NCBI GenBank assembly: GCA_037367405.1
Contig: JAZKJV010011400.1
Span: 2,912,501 to 2,976,500, forward strand
Direction: 5' to 3'
DNA length: 64,000 nt
Origin: Ottelia alismoides
Lineage: Eukaryota; Streptophyta; Magnoliopsida; Alismatales; Hydrocharitaceae
The notes beneath the pieces were generated by a model. That model did not search any database and was not told the DNA's origin. It worked only from the letters and a program-made list of their open reading frames with translations. Positions 1 through 9,304 of this stretch are shown piece after piece. Position 1 is the stretch's first letter, and the number at the start of each line of letters is the position of its first letter. The position numbers and the translations under genes are program-made.

Positions 1-1651
1 ACAGCAAGAAGATCAAGCTGCCGGCCCGCACCACAAAGGCTTGTCCACGTTCGTAAACGCGAAAGGCGACCACGCTGGCCGAAGGCCATTTGTAGCTGGG
101 CAGTTCCATCACAAATGCAGGTGTGGGCCCACGAAAGAAAGTCTTCTTGAGCAGCCAGGCGACCGGCACCGCTACCACCAGTCCTACCAAATGCATGCCC
201 AGCAGCACAATCGCTTGCAAGCTGACCAGCCCTTGAGCCCAACTGATGTCCGGCACAAAGGCTCGGGTCAGCAGAATATACACGGGCAGCCGCGCGGAAC
301 AACTCATCAGCGGCGCAACCAGAATCGTTACCATTCTATCGCGCCAGTTCTCGATCACTCGCGTGGCCATGATGCCGGGAATTGCACAGGCGTATGAACT
401 CATCAGCGGCAAGAATGATTTGCCGCTGAGCCCCAGGCGCGTCATCAATTTGTCCATCACGAAGGCGGCACGAGACATGTAACCGCAATCTTCCAGAATG
501 CCGATGAACAAAAACAAGATGAGGATCTGTGGCAGAAATACCAATACAGAACCAGCGCCGCCAATAATGCCATCTGTCAGCAAACTGCGCATCGAGCCCG
601 GTGGCATTTGCGCAATGACGACTTCGGCCAGCCATTGCTGCGCTCTTTCGATCCAAGTCATGAAGATAGTCGCAAAGCTATAGATGCTTTGGAAGACGAT
701 AAACATGATCAAGGCAAAACATAGCAAGCCCCACCAGCGATGTGTCAACACGCGATCGATGCGATCGCTGACGGTCGCTTCGGTTTGCTCGTGCCGCTGG
801 AAACAATCGGCTAGTTGCTGGCGAATCCAAGCGTAGCGAGCCTTGGTTTCCACTGCAGGTACGCGATTGCCTGTGGCCGCCAGACGCTCGCGAGCCTGGC
901 TGAGTTCGGCGCTGAGGCCCTGCAACTCAGGCCGGGCTGCATATTCGGTTTCTGCCTGGCCACCGACATCCAAGAGCATCCGCTCGATAACAAAGTCGGC
1001 CACTGGCCCAGAGACGCGGCTGGCCAGCCATTCACGCAAGCGGTCGCGCTCGGCCACAAACTCAGCCGGCAAGACATCGATCAACTTCGGCTTGCCGGCG
1101 GCCAATGCAGCTCGCACTGCTTGCTTGACTTCGCCGACGCCCTCATGCCGACTGGCCGACGTGGTCACAATCTGGACACCCAAATGCCGAGCCAGCGTTG
1201 GCACATCGATGTCCACCGCGCCAACGACGCGATCCCACATGTTCAATACCAACACCGTGGGCAAGCCCAATTGGCGCACCTGCGTGAACAGGTAGAGATT
1301 GCGTTCCAGATTGGTAGCGTCCGCAATGACAATCACTGCGTCTAGCGCAGGCGCCTGGCGCCGACCCAAGAGGATATCAACCGAGACAAATTCGTCGGGG
1401 GTGCGGGCTGAGAGACTATAGGTGCCCGGCAAATCGATAATAACAACTTCGCCGGTCTCGTCCTTGTAGCGACCAAACTTCTCCTCGACAGTTACACCTG
1501 GATAATTACCGATCCGCGTAGGCACCCCACACAGGGCGCTGAAGAGAGTGCTCTTGCCAGTATTGGGGTTGCCCACCAAGGCCACGTGCACTGTTCCGGA
1601 GTGGGCCAGCGTATTGGAATCCGAATTAAGAGTCGGCGTCGAGTTGCTCAT
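1..1651 (-). CDS. feoB: Ferrous iron transport protein B, C-terminus beyond window
   Basis: GTP-dependent inner-membrane Fe(II) permease. I translated the reverse strand from the ATG at 1651; about 550 codons are open to the window edge, so the C-terminus is missing. The N-terminal G domain shows the P-loop GNPNTGKST (residues 27-34), DLPG at 72-75 and NMWD near 130. A helical spacer follows, then the permease with hydrophobic segments and the family signature around CSARLPVYILL. The start codon overlaps the feoA stop codon (ATGA), which suggests translational coupling. The family is normally 650-800 residues, so roughly a fifth or more is absent. Identification is secure. Confidence 0.96.
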   Translation of the reverse strand, partial: MSNSTPTLNSDSNTLAHSGTVHVALVGNPNTGKSTLFSALCGVPTRIGNYPGVTVEEKFGRYKDETGEVVIIDLPGTYSLSARTPDEFVSVDILLGRRQAPALDAVIVIADATNLERNLYLFTQVRQLGLPTVLVLNMWDRVVGAVDIDVPTLARHLGVQIVTTSASRHEGVGEVKQAVRAALAAGKPKLIDVLPAEFVAERDRLREWLASRVSGPVADFVIERMLLDVGGQAETEYAARPELQGLSAELSQARERLAATGNRVPAVETKARYAWIRQQLADCFQRHEQTEATVSDRIDRVLTHRWWGLLCFALIMFIVFQSIYSFATIFMTWIERAQQWLAEVVIAQMPPGSMRSLLTDGIIGGAGSVLVFLPQILILFLFIGILEDCGYMSRAAFVMDKLMTRLGLSGKSFLPLMSSYACAIPGIMATRVIENWRDRMVTILVAPLMSCSARLPVYILLTRAFVPDISWAQGLVSLQAIVLLGMHLVGLVVAVPVAWLLKKTFFRGPTPAFVMELPSYKWPSASVVAFRVYERGQAFVVRAGSLIFLL

Positions 1652-1899
1652 GAGCCACGAGCGTCCACAATACTCCCGTCGGCGACACTGACGCGCTGGG
1701 CCTCTAATTTGCGAAGGGTCAAGCGATAGCCGCGCACCGAGAATTCGATCGGATCACCCATCGGCGCGAAACCAATCAAGCGAACTTGCTCGCCTTCGGT
1801 CAGTCCCATTTCCATCAGACGCTGAGCGATAGCATCATCGCCAGGGACATCCAAGATTGTCGCCGTTTGGCCTTCTTGAAGATCCGCCAGAGTGGTCAT
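1648..1899 (-). CDS. feoA: Ferrous iron transport protein A
   Basis: An 83-residue FeoA protein with the SH3-like fold of the family, which assists FeoB at the membrane in Fe(II) uptake. Visible family features are the opening MTTLADLQEGQTATI, the stretch RLMEMGLTEGEQVRLIG and the closing beta strands EFSVRGYRLTLRKLEAQRV. The length is typical. Its stop overlaps the feoB start by four bases and a second FeoA-like gene lies 30 bp upstream, so the three form one operon. No clear Shine-Dalgarno sequence precedes the ATG. Confidence 0.93.
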   Translation of the reverse strand: MTTLADLQEGQTATILDVPGDDAIAQRLMEMGLTEGEQVRLIGFAPMGDPIEFSVRGYRLTLRKLEAQRVSVADGSIVDARGS

Positions 1900-1929
1900 G
1901 GGGTATAAGGTCAGTGGACGAAAGAGTAT

Positions 1930-2319
1930 TTATCCGACCGGGACAGCCACCAGAATGTCCAGCAGGCCGCCAAGTCGCAACGAGAGACGTTTGTCATCCA
2001 GGGCTACCAGACAAGGTGCGCCGGGCTTGAGCATGCGAATGGTCGCACCAGCGCGGAGTCCCATTTCTTGCAGGCGGTGAACTTGAGCGGACTCACCGTG
2101 CATTTCAACGATGCTAGCTGATTCGCCAGCTTTCATCAGATCCAAAGGCAGGAGTGTGGAGGTGGGAGCGACCATGGTTACCAACCGGCAGGTGCCGTCG
2201 AAATATGGGTCCAGTGAGGCTTCAGTGAATTGAGACTCAGTTTCAATATCGACACCCCATTTATACACACTTGATCGGCCTTTGGGAAGCCAGAACCGAT
2301 TTAATTTCTCGATTGCCAT
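1930..2319 (-). CDS. Second FeoA-domain protein
   Basis: A 129-residue protein whose C-terminal 80 residues form a FeoA domain (PLDLMKAGESASIVEMHG, then LQEMGLRAGATIRMLKPG and LSLRLGGLLDI). It is first in the feo operon and probably acts with FeoA and FeoB. The 48-residue N-terminal extension matches no family known to me. An internal ATG at 2175 would give an 81-residue protein of normal FeoA length, so the true start is uncertain; neither start has a convincing ribosome binding site. Two FeoA proteins beside one FeoB is known in several phyla, but their division of labour is unclear. Confidence 0.8.
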   Translation of the reverse strand: MAIEKLNRFWLPKGRSSVYKWGVDIETESQFTEASLDPYFDGTCRLVTMVAPTSTLLPLDLMKAGESASIVEMHGESAQVHRLQEMGLRAGATIRMLKPGAPCLVALDDKRLSLRLGGLLDILVAVPVG

Positions 2320-2578
2320 AGCTGAGAAGTTTTTCTACAGTCCCCGACTAACGCGGCGGGTTGGAGCCTGCCCCGAGCGTCCGCTGTGCGCCATTGGTAG
2401 TCCGCTTGTCACGACTAGGTAAATTTTGCGGAATGGCTGAACAGTTCAGAATTTTCAACCGATAACCCTGATGTCGGGTCAAGGATAGAACCGCACGGGG
2501 GCCGAGATCGCTCGGTACAGGCAAGCCGAAGCCAAGTCAGAGCCGGATCAACCCAACGAAAAATCGAAGGATCGAGCC

Positions 2579-3649
2579 ATGAGGATGGGCTTAGTAAAGT
2601 ACAAATCAATTGCACCGCTGCTGATCGCCGCCAGCTTGGTCGCAGCGCCCGGGTGCAAAAGTGGTTGGAAAATGCCCAGCCCAAGCAGCATGTGGCCCTG
2701 GAATCGCCAGCCATCGGCTGAGACCTTGGCAGGCACTCCCACCAGGCCAACAGTTGAGTCGCCAGCGCCCAAGCATACGCCCAGCACCATTGCTAGCGTT
2801 GCTGCTGGAACGACCAACAAGTCCGCCTCGGCCACTCCGGCCGGCGCGACAGGTTACCCCACGACTTCACTGGCATCGACGCCCGTCAGGCCGGGCTACG
2901 GCGGGTCTGCTGCTGCCAACGGCTACCAGACAGGCCCTTACGGCATGAGCGGTCAAAACGTCGCGCAAGCGCCGACCACGACCTATCCAGGCGCCAACGG
3001 CGCTGGACAGTTACCGCCCAATACCTACCAGGGATTAGCCGGACTGCCTTCGCAGACCATGCCACCAGCCGGCACGCCCAACGTTGGGAACCCGTATGCA
3101 CCTCAAGTGAACGCCCCGCTGGCACAGAGCGGTAGCACTTCCGGCGCGCAACCCGGGGCGACCAATCCTTATTCGATGCCCAACGCAGCGCCTCAAGCTG
3201 GCTCGAGCATGCCTCAGTTCCAACCGAACTTGCCAGCTCCGGCGACTTCCTACAGCACAGTTTCGCTCCCGGGTACACCGTACTCGGCCAGCGCGGGTGG
3301 CCTGCCGCCTTCCTCGTATCCAACTGGACCGTCGATGCCCGCCGTGCCGCCCATTCCCGGCGCTAGCTCGGGTGGCGCACCGGCCGTACCGCAAATGAGT
3401 TCACCTCAACTGCCGCCATCTCCAGCCGGAACGTCGATGGCTGCACCGGCGCCGACCGGCGGCGATGCTTATCGACCAGGTTCGACCGGCCGGACCAACA
3501 ACCCATACAACTTCAGCACGGGCAACGCCACTGTTCCGGTGAACTCTGGCTCCTACGTGCCGACACAACCTGGCACTGGCTCGGGCTACGGCAGCTTTAA
3601 CTTGCCGCCCAACACTGCCAACGCCGGTAACTTGCCGGTGACGCGATAA
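2579..3649 (+). CDS. Secreted Pro/Gly/Ser/Ala-rich protein, possible lipoprotein
   Basis: 356 residues of unknown function. The N-terminus is a signal peptide (MRMGLVKYKS, then LLIAASLVAAPGC); the cysteine follows an imperfect lipobox, so lipid anchoring is possible but unproven. The rest is low complexity, rich in Pro, Gly, Ser, Ala, Asn and Tyr with recurring NPY and PGT-type words, and probably disordered. AAGGA lies 8 bp before the ATG at 2579 and supports this start. A hairpin terminator follows at 3719. I recognise no domain; a cell-envelope surface or matrix protein is a guess. Confidence 0.75.
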   Translation: MRMGLVKYKSIAPLLIAASLVAAPGCKSGWKMPSPSSMWPWNRQPSAETLAGTPTRPTVESPAPKHTPSTIASVAAGTTNKSASATPAGATGYPTTSLASTPVRPGYGGSAAANGYQTGPYGMSGQNVAQAPTTTYPGANGAGQLPPNTYQGLAGLPSQTMPPAGTPNVGNPYAPQVNAPLAQSGSTSGAQPGATNPYSMPNAAPQAGSSMPQFQPNLPAPATSYSTVSLPGTPYSASAGGLPPSSYPTGPSMPAVPPIPGASSGGAPAVPQMSSPQLPPSPAGTSMAAPAPTGGDAYRPGSTGRTNNPYNFSTGNATVPVNSGSYVPTQPGTGSGYGSFNLPPNTANAGNLPVTR

Positions 3650-3718
3650 GGTCTACGACCTCTCGCCCAAAGTATTCCGCCATCCCTGAAGAGCCCGAGA
3701 GCATTTAGGGAACACATG

Positions 3719-3753
3719 CAACAACGCTAGTGCCCATCCCACTAGCGTTGTTG
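3719..3753. terminator. Hairpin terminator between convergent genes
   Basis: A perfect 14-bp inverted repeat (CAACAACGCTAGTG and its complement) with a 7-base loop lies between the 3' ends of the convergent genes at 2579-3649 and 3809-5128. The T-run is weak on both strands, so it may act bidirectionally or as a transcript-end stabiliser. Confidence 0.7.
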
Positions 3754-3808
3754 GCATTTACGGACTATCAGCAGACTGGTTGTTTAGGGCACTCGCCCAA
3801 CACCTGCT

Positions 3809-5128
3809 TTACCAGCGCTGAATCTGGATGTCTCGGCCGTCTACGACCAACGTCTCCGCTTGAACGATACTGTGCTTGCCAGCTCGCACCGGTACGCCAC
3901 GCACGGCAATAGTGGTTTGAGGTTCGATCTTGACCTTCAACTTTTCAGCTGGTCCCAGGTCGACCAGTTGACGCTTGGATTCGAATTCGATCACGGCGAT
4001 CGTATGCTCCGCCCCTTTGACTTTGGCAGTGGTCACATCCACGACTTGCCCTTCCAGCTTGGGCGAACCGCGCACAATTTGAATCTCTTTATTGTCCGAC
4101 AACGTGGCAGTCTCGGCGATCAGAATCTGTTTATCGCCGATGCGCTGGACTGGACCGGTCGCGGTGAGTTGGTCGCCAGACTTGTAATTGCGATCCTTCC
4201 AGGCATCCACGGGCCCCAAGTCAACAATGGTTACACCTTGCTCTTGCGTGTCGCTCAAACGTACGATCAAGCTCTCGATGCCATTCACCTTGGCACTCTT
4301 GCTGGCATAGATCTTGCCACTGACCGTGTGACGGTTGGCGTCTTCGGGTGAGTCGAGTAACTCTTCGGCGCTCTGCCCTTTTTGATCAGCGTCGTTCACT
4401 GTGAAATCGTAACGATCGTAGACATCGTAGCTGGCATTGTTGTCGCTATCACGGAAGATGTTCAGACTGTCGTACACACCGTCATCGTTGAGATCGTAAT
4501 AGCGGGTGGCCGAGCCATAGACGGTGCTATTGGTGGCCGGTGCATTGTAGTAGGTCGGCGAATAACTGTAGTAGTCATAGAACCAGCCGCCCTCGCCAGC
4601 CCCATTGGGATTCACGAAGCCATAGCGATTGGAGGTGCGAGCGCTGGTATCAAGTTTATTGACCGCATTGCCAGCCGTGTTCAGCGCGCGCTCGGTTGCA
4701 TCGACTGCATTACCGGCTGCTTGGGATAGCCGCTCCAGCGGCGTCACATTGTTGCGATTGATCCAGGGATCGAGATCGCTGAGGGCTTGGTTATCGTAGT
4801 AAGGCGAGCGATTGTCTTGTCGCTGGGCCATGCGTTGTTGCCGCTCGCTGCGACGTTCCTGCCTGGCTTCTTGGCGATTCTCCTGACGGTTTTCTTGGCG
4901 ATTCTGCTGCCTGGCCTCTTGGCGGTTCTCGCGTTGTTGCCCGCCCGTTGCTTGATTGTCGCGTTGTTGCCGAGTTTCTTGACGGGCTTCCTGACGCGCC
5001 TCTTGTGCTTGTTCGCGGCCTTCTTGTCGTTGTTCCCTAGGTCGCTGATCTGCTTCTTGAGCGTTTGCCAATGGCACGTGCCAGACGGCCGATGAGAGTG
5101 CCAGGGCCAAGACGATTGGCTTATTCAT
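3809..5128 (-). CDS. Secreted protein with Gln/Arg/Glu-rich repeat and calcium-loop-like motifs
   Basis: 439 residues, function unknown. A signal peptide (MNKPIVLALALSSAVWHVPLANA) is followed at residues 24-110 by an extremely charged region of RQE-type words such as RQENRQ and RQEARQ, likely an extended helix or coiled coil. Around residues 205-235 are two Asp-rich loops (DLNDDGVYDSL and DSDNNASYDVY) that resemble EF-hand or dockerin calcium loops. The C-terminal 170 residues are beta-rich, with repeating strands ending in words such as VDLGP. AAGGAAG lies upstream of the ATG at 5128. The protein is probably exported; repeat slippage in the charged region is likely. Confidence 0.75.
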   Translation of the reverse strand: MNKPIVLALALSSAVWHVPLANAQEADQRPREQRQEGREQAQEARQEARQETRQQRDNQATGGQQRENRQEARQQNRQENRQENRQEARQERRSERQQRMAQRQDNRSPYYDNQALSDLDPWINRNNVTPLERLSQAAGNAVDATERALNTAGNAVNKLDTSARTSNRYGFVNPNGAGEGGWFYDYYSYSPTYYNAPATNSTVYGSATRYYDLNDDGVYDSLNIFRDSDNNASYDVYDRYDFTVNDADQKGQSAEELLDSPEDANRHTVSGKIYASKSAKVNGIESLIVRLSDTQEQGVTIVDLGPVDAWKDRNYKSGDQLTATGPVQRIGDKQILIAETATLSDNKEIQIVRGSPKLEGQVVDVTTAKVKGAEHTIAVIEFESKRQLVDLGPAEKLKVKIEPQTTIAVRGVPVRAGKHSIVQAETLVVDGRDIQIQRW

Positions 5129-5301
5129 GATGCGTTCTTCCTTTGGAGTGAGGATACGCTGTCGCTCTACCAGTCAAGTTGACTGTTCATACGACACGCG
5201 TCGCCGAGAGCGGCAGAGAAATACAACTCCAATGCCAGAAAGCAAGCGATGTGCCCACAATTGGCAGAGCTAAGGAACCGTAAAAAAATAAGTGGCCGGA
5301 C

Positions 5302-6870
5302 TCAAACTTGAGTCTTGACTAGCGACAGAGCGCGAGTGATGCGCGAGAGTACGCGCTCGCGCCCGAGAATGGCCAGCGTATCAAACATCCCAAAGCCCAC
5401 AGCCTTGCCGGTAACGGCCACGCGCAAGCCATGAATGATCTGCCCGATCTTGGCTCCGCAGGTTTCCAGGTAAGCCTTCAAAGCCGTTTCTAAAGCAGCC
5501 GCGTCAAAGCTCTCTATGCTGGGCAATAAACTCGCAAACCCAGCTAGCAGTTCCACCGCTTTGGGATCTTTGTTCAGCCGCTTATCAAAGGCGGCCTGGT
5601 CGTAGGCCAATTGATCATCGGCCACAAAAAAGTCATCGAAATCCAGCACATCTCCCGCGACCTTCAAACGGTCACCGGCCGCGGTCAGGACTGCAGTCAG
5701 GAGATCCGAGGTACTGCAGGGTGGTGGGTCGCTAACCAGACCTGCCTTCTGCAAGTAAGGCAAGCACATGGCGACTTTCTTCTTCATGTCCAGGCGCTGC
5801 ATCCAACGTGCCTGGAAGGCCAACAGCTTTTGTGGGTCGAAGCTGGCAGGTGATTTCGTGACGCGTTCCAGCGTGAAGGCACTGATCATCTGCTCGCGCG
5901 AGAAGTCTTCAGTGCTATCGTCCAGCGACCAACCCACTAGCAGCAGGTAATTCAAGATGGCTTCGGGCAGAAAGCCGATCTCGCGATAGAAGTCGACGAT
6001 CACAGGATTGAAGGTCTCGGCGCTGACGGCTTGCCCCGTGCGTTCCATGATCCGGCAACCCAAGGCATTGAGCGCGGCGAAATCAGGATTCTTCAGATAC
6101 TGCGCCAGCTTGCGTTTGCTCAGCTTGGCCGTGCCTCCGGGTTCAGCGACGTAGGGCAGATGAGCATAGACCGGCAAGGTATATCCCAGCGACTGGGCAA
6201 TAAAGATCTGCCTGGGCGTATTGGGTAAATGTTCGACGGCCCGCACGACGTGCGTGATCTTGAAGGCTTCGTCGTCCACCACGCTAGCCAGGTGATAAAG
6301 GCAGGTACCGTCTGGTCGCTGGACCACGTGATCGGCTTCGCCAGCCCACTCGAATTCAACCTGGCCGCGAATGACGTCCTGGAAGATACACTTGCCTTGG
6401 CGCGGCATCTTCAAACGCACCACCGCTGAGCGACCTTCGGCTTCGAAGGCGCGTGCCTGTTGGTCGGTTTCGGCCATCCAGCGGCGGTCGTACAAGAATG
6501 GTTGACCAGCCTTTTCGGCGGCCGTCCGCAACTGGGTCATCTCTTCGGTCCGCGCGTAATCGCGGTAGGCATGGCCCGAGGCGAGCAACTGCTGCACGGC
6601 TGCCTGGTAACTGGCTGTGCGTTGCGATTGAAAGTACGGCGCGTACGGTCCACCGACTTCGGGACCTTCATCCCAACCCAGCCCCAGCCAGCGAAAGCCA
6701 TCCAAGATCGGCTGCAGCGCTTCCTGTACGTTGCGCTGGGCATCGGTATCGTCGATGCGCAGCAGGAATTGGCCCTGGGCCTGTTGGGAGAGCAACCAAT
6801 TGAACAGCGCTGTGCGCACGCCACCTATATGCAGATATCCAGTTGGGCTCGGTGCGAATCGCGTTCTCAT
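5302..6870 (-). CDS. gltX: Glutamate-tRNA ligase
   Basis: Class I glutamyl-tRNA synthetase of 522 residues, charging tRNA-Glu in the cytoplasm. The N-terminus has [14 protein letters not shown], containing the HIGH-type ATP motif as HIGG, and the KMSKS loop appears as KLSKR around residue 254. Conserved words such as [15 protein letters not shown] and YAHLPYV are present. Length fits the family. It is the last gene of the block running leftward from nusA, separated from yebC by 87 bp that contain a short tandem repeat. Bacteria lacking GlnRS use a non-discriminating GltX; this sequence alone does not tell which type it is. Confidence 0.96.
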   Translation of the reverse strand: MRTRFAPSPTGYLHIGGVRTALFNWLLSQQAQGQFLLRIDDTDAQRNVQEALQPILDGFRWLGLGWDEGPEVGGPYAPYFQSQRTASYQAAVQQLLASGHAYRDYARTEEMTQLRTAAEKAGQPFLYDRRWMAETDQQARAFEAEGRSAVVRLKMPRQGKCIFQDVIRGQVEFEWAGEADHVVQRPDGTCLYHLASVVDDEAFKITHVVRAVEHLPNTPRQIFIAQSLGYTLPVYAHLPYVAEPGGTAKLSKRKLAQYLKNPDFAALNALGCRIMERTGQAVSAETFNPVIVDFYREIGFLPEAILNYLLLVGWSLDDSTEDFSREQMISAFTLERVTKSPASFDPQKLLAFQARWMQRLDMKKKVAMCLPYLQKAGLVSDPPPCSTSDLLTAVLTAAGDRLKVAGDVLDFDDFFVADDQLAYDQAAFDKRLNKDPKAVELLAGFASLLPSIESFDAAALETALKAYLETCGAKIGQIIHGLRVAVTGKAVGFGMFDTLAILGRERVLSRITRALSLVKTQV

Positions 6871-6900
6871 GGGTACTCACAGGGGGAGGCTTACATTGCC

Positions 6901-6940
6901 GATCACTGGGCCAACCACTGGGCCAATCACTGGGCCAATT
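6901..6940. repeat. 12-bp tandem repeat between yebC and gltX
   Basis: Three to four copies of a 12-bp unit of the form CCAATCACTGGG lie in the 87-bp intergenic space. The unit contains TGGGCCA, which is nearly self-complementary. It probably arose by replication slippage; no regulatory role can be read from sequence. Confidence 0.7.
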
Positions 6941-6957
6941 GCGGGGCCGCTTGCGGA

Positions 6958-7704
6958 TCAGCCGCCCAGCAGAGGCTGCAGCGCGGCGTTATCGAAGTTC
7001 AGGTTGGTCGAAACGGTCTGCACATCGTCGTGATCTTCCAGCGTTTCCAGCAACTTCAAAACGGTCTTGGCGGTTTCGACATCCACATCGACCGTGTTGA
7101 GCGCTACGCGTGTGATCTGCTTGACTTCCAGTTTCATGCCGGCGGCTTCGAGCGCGTCGACGACTTCGGTAAAATTCTCCGGAGGCGTGGTGACTTCGAT
7201 TTGATCACCGCTGGGCTGAACATCCAGTGCGCCATGTTCCAGGGCAACTTCCATGACTTGTTCTTCGCTGGCGCCGGAGACCGTAATCAGTCCGCGTCGT
7301 TCGAACATGTAGGAGACACAGCCGGTGCCACCCAGGTTCCCGCCGTGCACATCGAAGATTTTGCGAACTTCGGGGGCGGTGCGATTGCGATTGTCGGTCA
7401 TGATATCGCACATGATGGCTACGCCGGCTGGACCATAGCCTTCGTAGAGGATCTCTTCGACGTTGCCACCTTCCAGTTCGCCGGTGCCTTTCTTGATGGC
7501 CCGCTCGATATTTTCGCGCGGCATGCTGACAGCTTTGGCGTCGTTGATGGCGGCTCGCAGACGGAAGTTGGAATCGGGATCACCGCCACCGATTTTGGCT
7601 GCGACGATGATGTACTTGGAGAGCTTGCTCCACAGCTTGCTACGTTTGCTGTCGACTCGAGCTTTCTTGTTAGCGATATTCGCCCAGTGGGAATGTCCGG
7701 CCAT
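6958..7704 (-). CDS. yebC: YebC/TACO1 family protein
   Basis: 248 residues, full length for the family. The opening MAGHSHWANIANKKARVDSK is the family hallmark, followed by the GGGDPDSNFRLR and MPRENIERAIKKGTG segments and the acidic central and C-terminal domains. YebC proteins bind DNA as regulators in some bacteria, and close relatives relieve ribosome stalling at proline stretches. The position beside nusA, infB, rbfA and gltX fits a translation role, though that is inference. Confidence 0.95.
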   Translation of the reverse strand: MAGHSHWANIANKKARVDSKRSKLWSKLSKYIIVAAKIGGGDPDSNFRLRAAINDAKAVSMPRENIERAIKKGTGELEGGNVEEILYEGYGPAGVAIMCDIMTDNRNRTAPEVRKIFDVHGGNLGGTGCVSYMFERRGLITVSGASEEQVMEVALEHGALDVQPSGDQIEVTTPPENFTEVVDALEAAGMKLEVKQITRVALNTVDVDVETAKTVLKLLETLEDHDDVQTVSTNLNFDNAALQPLLGG

Positions 7705-7733
7705 GATCGATTCGTCGTTACCTGCTTACTGAA

Positions 7734-8726
7734 TTACTTGGGTTTGCGTTTAGTAATTTTCTTGACCACCGGTTTTTTGGCGGCGGTGGGTGCAGCCGCT
7801 TTGGTCTTGGTTGGTTTCTTGGGCGGCAGTGATTTCTTGGTCACGGTGGGTTTCTTGGTGTCAGCCGCTGGCTTGCTGGGCTTGGCATCCTTGGCTGGTT
7901 TAGCAGCCGGTTTGACAGCCTTGACTTCCTTGCTTTCCTTCGATTCCTTGGAGACCTTGGTGTCTTTGGTTTCCTTGGCCACAGGCTTGGGGGGTTCGGG
8001 TTTTTTCGGTTTGGCGGCAATCGCTGGTTTGGCTGGTGCCGGTGCCGGCTTGGGTTCGGCAGGCTTGATTTCGACACCTCCTGCCTCTTTCAGAATCGCC
8101 TTGATATTCTTGCCTTGTGGATTGGCTTTGTATTCAGCGGCCATTTGATGAATGCAAGAGGCGAACTCATGACCTTTGGATTTCGGGATCGCGCGTTCCA
8201 GGCCTGGAGTCTGATGCTTCTCGGCTTCGTTTGCGGTGACGATACCGGTCATCAGCAGGATCTGCATGATCGAGCCGCTGACGGGAATGGTGTGACCGCC
8301 AAAGGCATGCTGGGTTACGTACCCGACCATGAAGTGCGAGATGCCCGCGAACTTTTCCAGTTCGGCGACGGCTTTGCCTTGGTTCATCTTGCGCATTTCT
8401 TCCAGATCGAAACTGTAACGAGTTTCGAAGATCGACTGCAGGGTGCGCTTCAGACGAATAGCGGCAGCCGTCGGATCGGGCAAGTTGCGTAAGGAGTCGG
8501 CCAGTTCGGTCACCGTGGTAACTCGGACCTCGTTGTGGTCGACATACAATTCAGGCAATCGCTGGAAGATTTCTTCGGCCGCTTCATACGTGGCATCTTC
8601 TACCAGGGCTGCATATATCAAGTATTCCAGGACGGAACGGTTCTCACTGGCCGGTACCGGTTTATAGTGTTTCTTCAAGACCTTTTGCAGCAACTGAATG
8701 CGATCACCGCGATTGGTACTACTCAT
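7734..8726 (-). CDS. Endonuclease III-fold (HhH-GPD) protein lacking catalytic residues, with histone H1-like tail
   Basis: 330 residues in two parts. Residues 1-210 align with the HhH-GPD DNA glycosylase fold of endonuclease III; residues 126-156 align without gaps to the helix-hairpin-helix and the following aspartate motif. In that alignment the catalytic lysine is Phe132 and the catalytic aspartate is Ser150. No iron-sulphur cysteine cluster follows. Residues 215-330 are a Lys/Pro/Ala-rich tail (words such as KPAKDAKP and KKPTKTKAAAP) like histone H1 or bacterial Hc1-type proteins. A structural DNA-binding role is my inference. It sits between yebC and rbfA on the same strand. Confidence 0.75.
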   Translation of the reverse strand: MSSTNRGDRIQLLQKVLKKHYKPVPASENRSVLEYLIYAALVEDATYEAAEEIFQRLPELYVDHNEVRVTTVTELADSLRNLPDPTAAAIRLKRTLQSIFETRYSFDLEEMRKMNQGKAVAELEKFAGISHFMVGYVTQHAFGGHTIPVSGSIMQILLMTGIVTANEAEKHQTPGLERAIPKSKGHEFASCIHQMAAEYKANPQGKNIKAILKEAGGVEIKPAEPKPAPAPAKPAIAAKPKKPEPPKPVAKETKDTKVSKESKESKEVKAVKPAAKPAKDAKPSKPAADTKKPTVTKKSLPPKKPTKTKAAAPTAAKKPVVKKITKRKPK

Positions 8727-8805
8727 GTTATGTCTTTGGTACTGAAGGTGTGCTTGTGCGGTCGTTGTCTATAGGCAGGAGTGCTGGAACCTTGGGCGGA
8801 ACCAG

Positions 8806-9252
8806 TTATGAGTTCTCGGGAGATGGACTGGGCGCTGGGTCAGGGGATTCACCAGATTCAGGTGAATCGGATGGGCCGGCTGCCTGACGTTGTTTGTCTT
8901 GTTCTTCGCGTTCCTTGGCCAGTTCGGCCAGGATGCGATCGACCTCCAGGCTCTTCTTGACGCCGGTGTCGAGACTGAAGGTCAGCTTGGGGGTGTAGCG
9001 CGTATCGATGCGTTCAGCGATACGCGATTGCAGATAACCGGAGCTGCTCTGCAAGCCGCGCAGGCATAGCTTCTGGCGGCCTTCGTCGCCCATGACGCTG
9101 ACAGAGACTTTGGCCGACTTCATATCGGGGGCGACTTCCACGCCCGTGACGGTAACATTTTGTACGCGAGGATCGCGCAATTCGGTCAAGATCGCCATGC
9201 TGACGACCTCCCGAATTGCTTCACCTGCTTTGAGCAATCGGCGGCTGGACAT
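8806..9252 (-). CDS. rbfA: 30S ribosome-binding factor
   Basis: 148 residues. RbfA binds the 30S subunit and helps 16S rRNA 5'-end maturation. Family words are the opening [38 protein letters not shown] and the KH-like core ending [15 protein letters not shown]. The ATG at 9252 was chosen because AAAGG lies 9 bp upstream and the reading frame above it overlaps infB and is not conserved-looking. A Pro/Ser/Glu-rich C-terminal tail of about 30 residues extends the normal length. It follows infB by 52 bp. Confidence 0.93.
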   Translation of the reverse strand: MSSRRLLKAGEAIREVVSMAILTELRDPRVQNVTVTGVEVAPDMKSAKVSVSVMGDEGRQKLCLRGLQSSSGYLQSRIAERIDTRYTPKLTFSLDTGVKKSLEVDRILAELAKEREEQDKQRQAAGPSDSPESGESPDPAPSPSPENS

Positions 9253-9304
9253 TGGGTACACCTTTCTTTGATAACCTGTGGCTAGACAATGGTCATCAGA
9301 TAAA

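Noticed and set aside
6460..8148. Long plus-strand frame of 562 codons
   Set aside because: It is antisense to gltX and yebC, both clearly identified, and shows no family pattern; the length reflects codon bias of the real genes.
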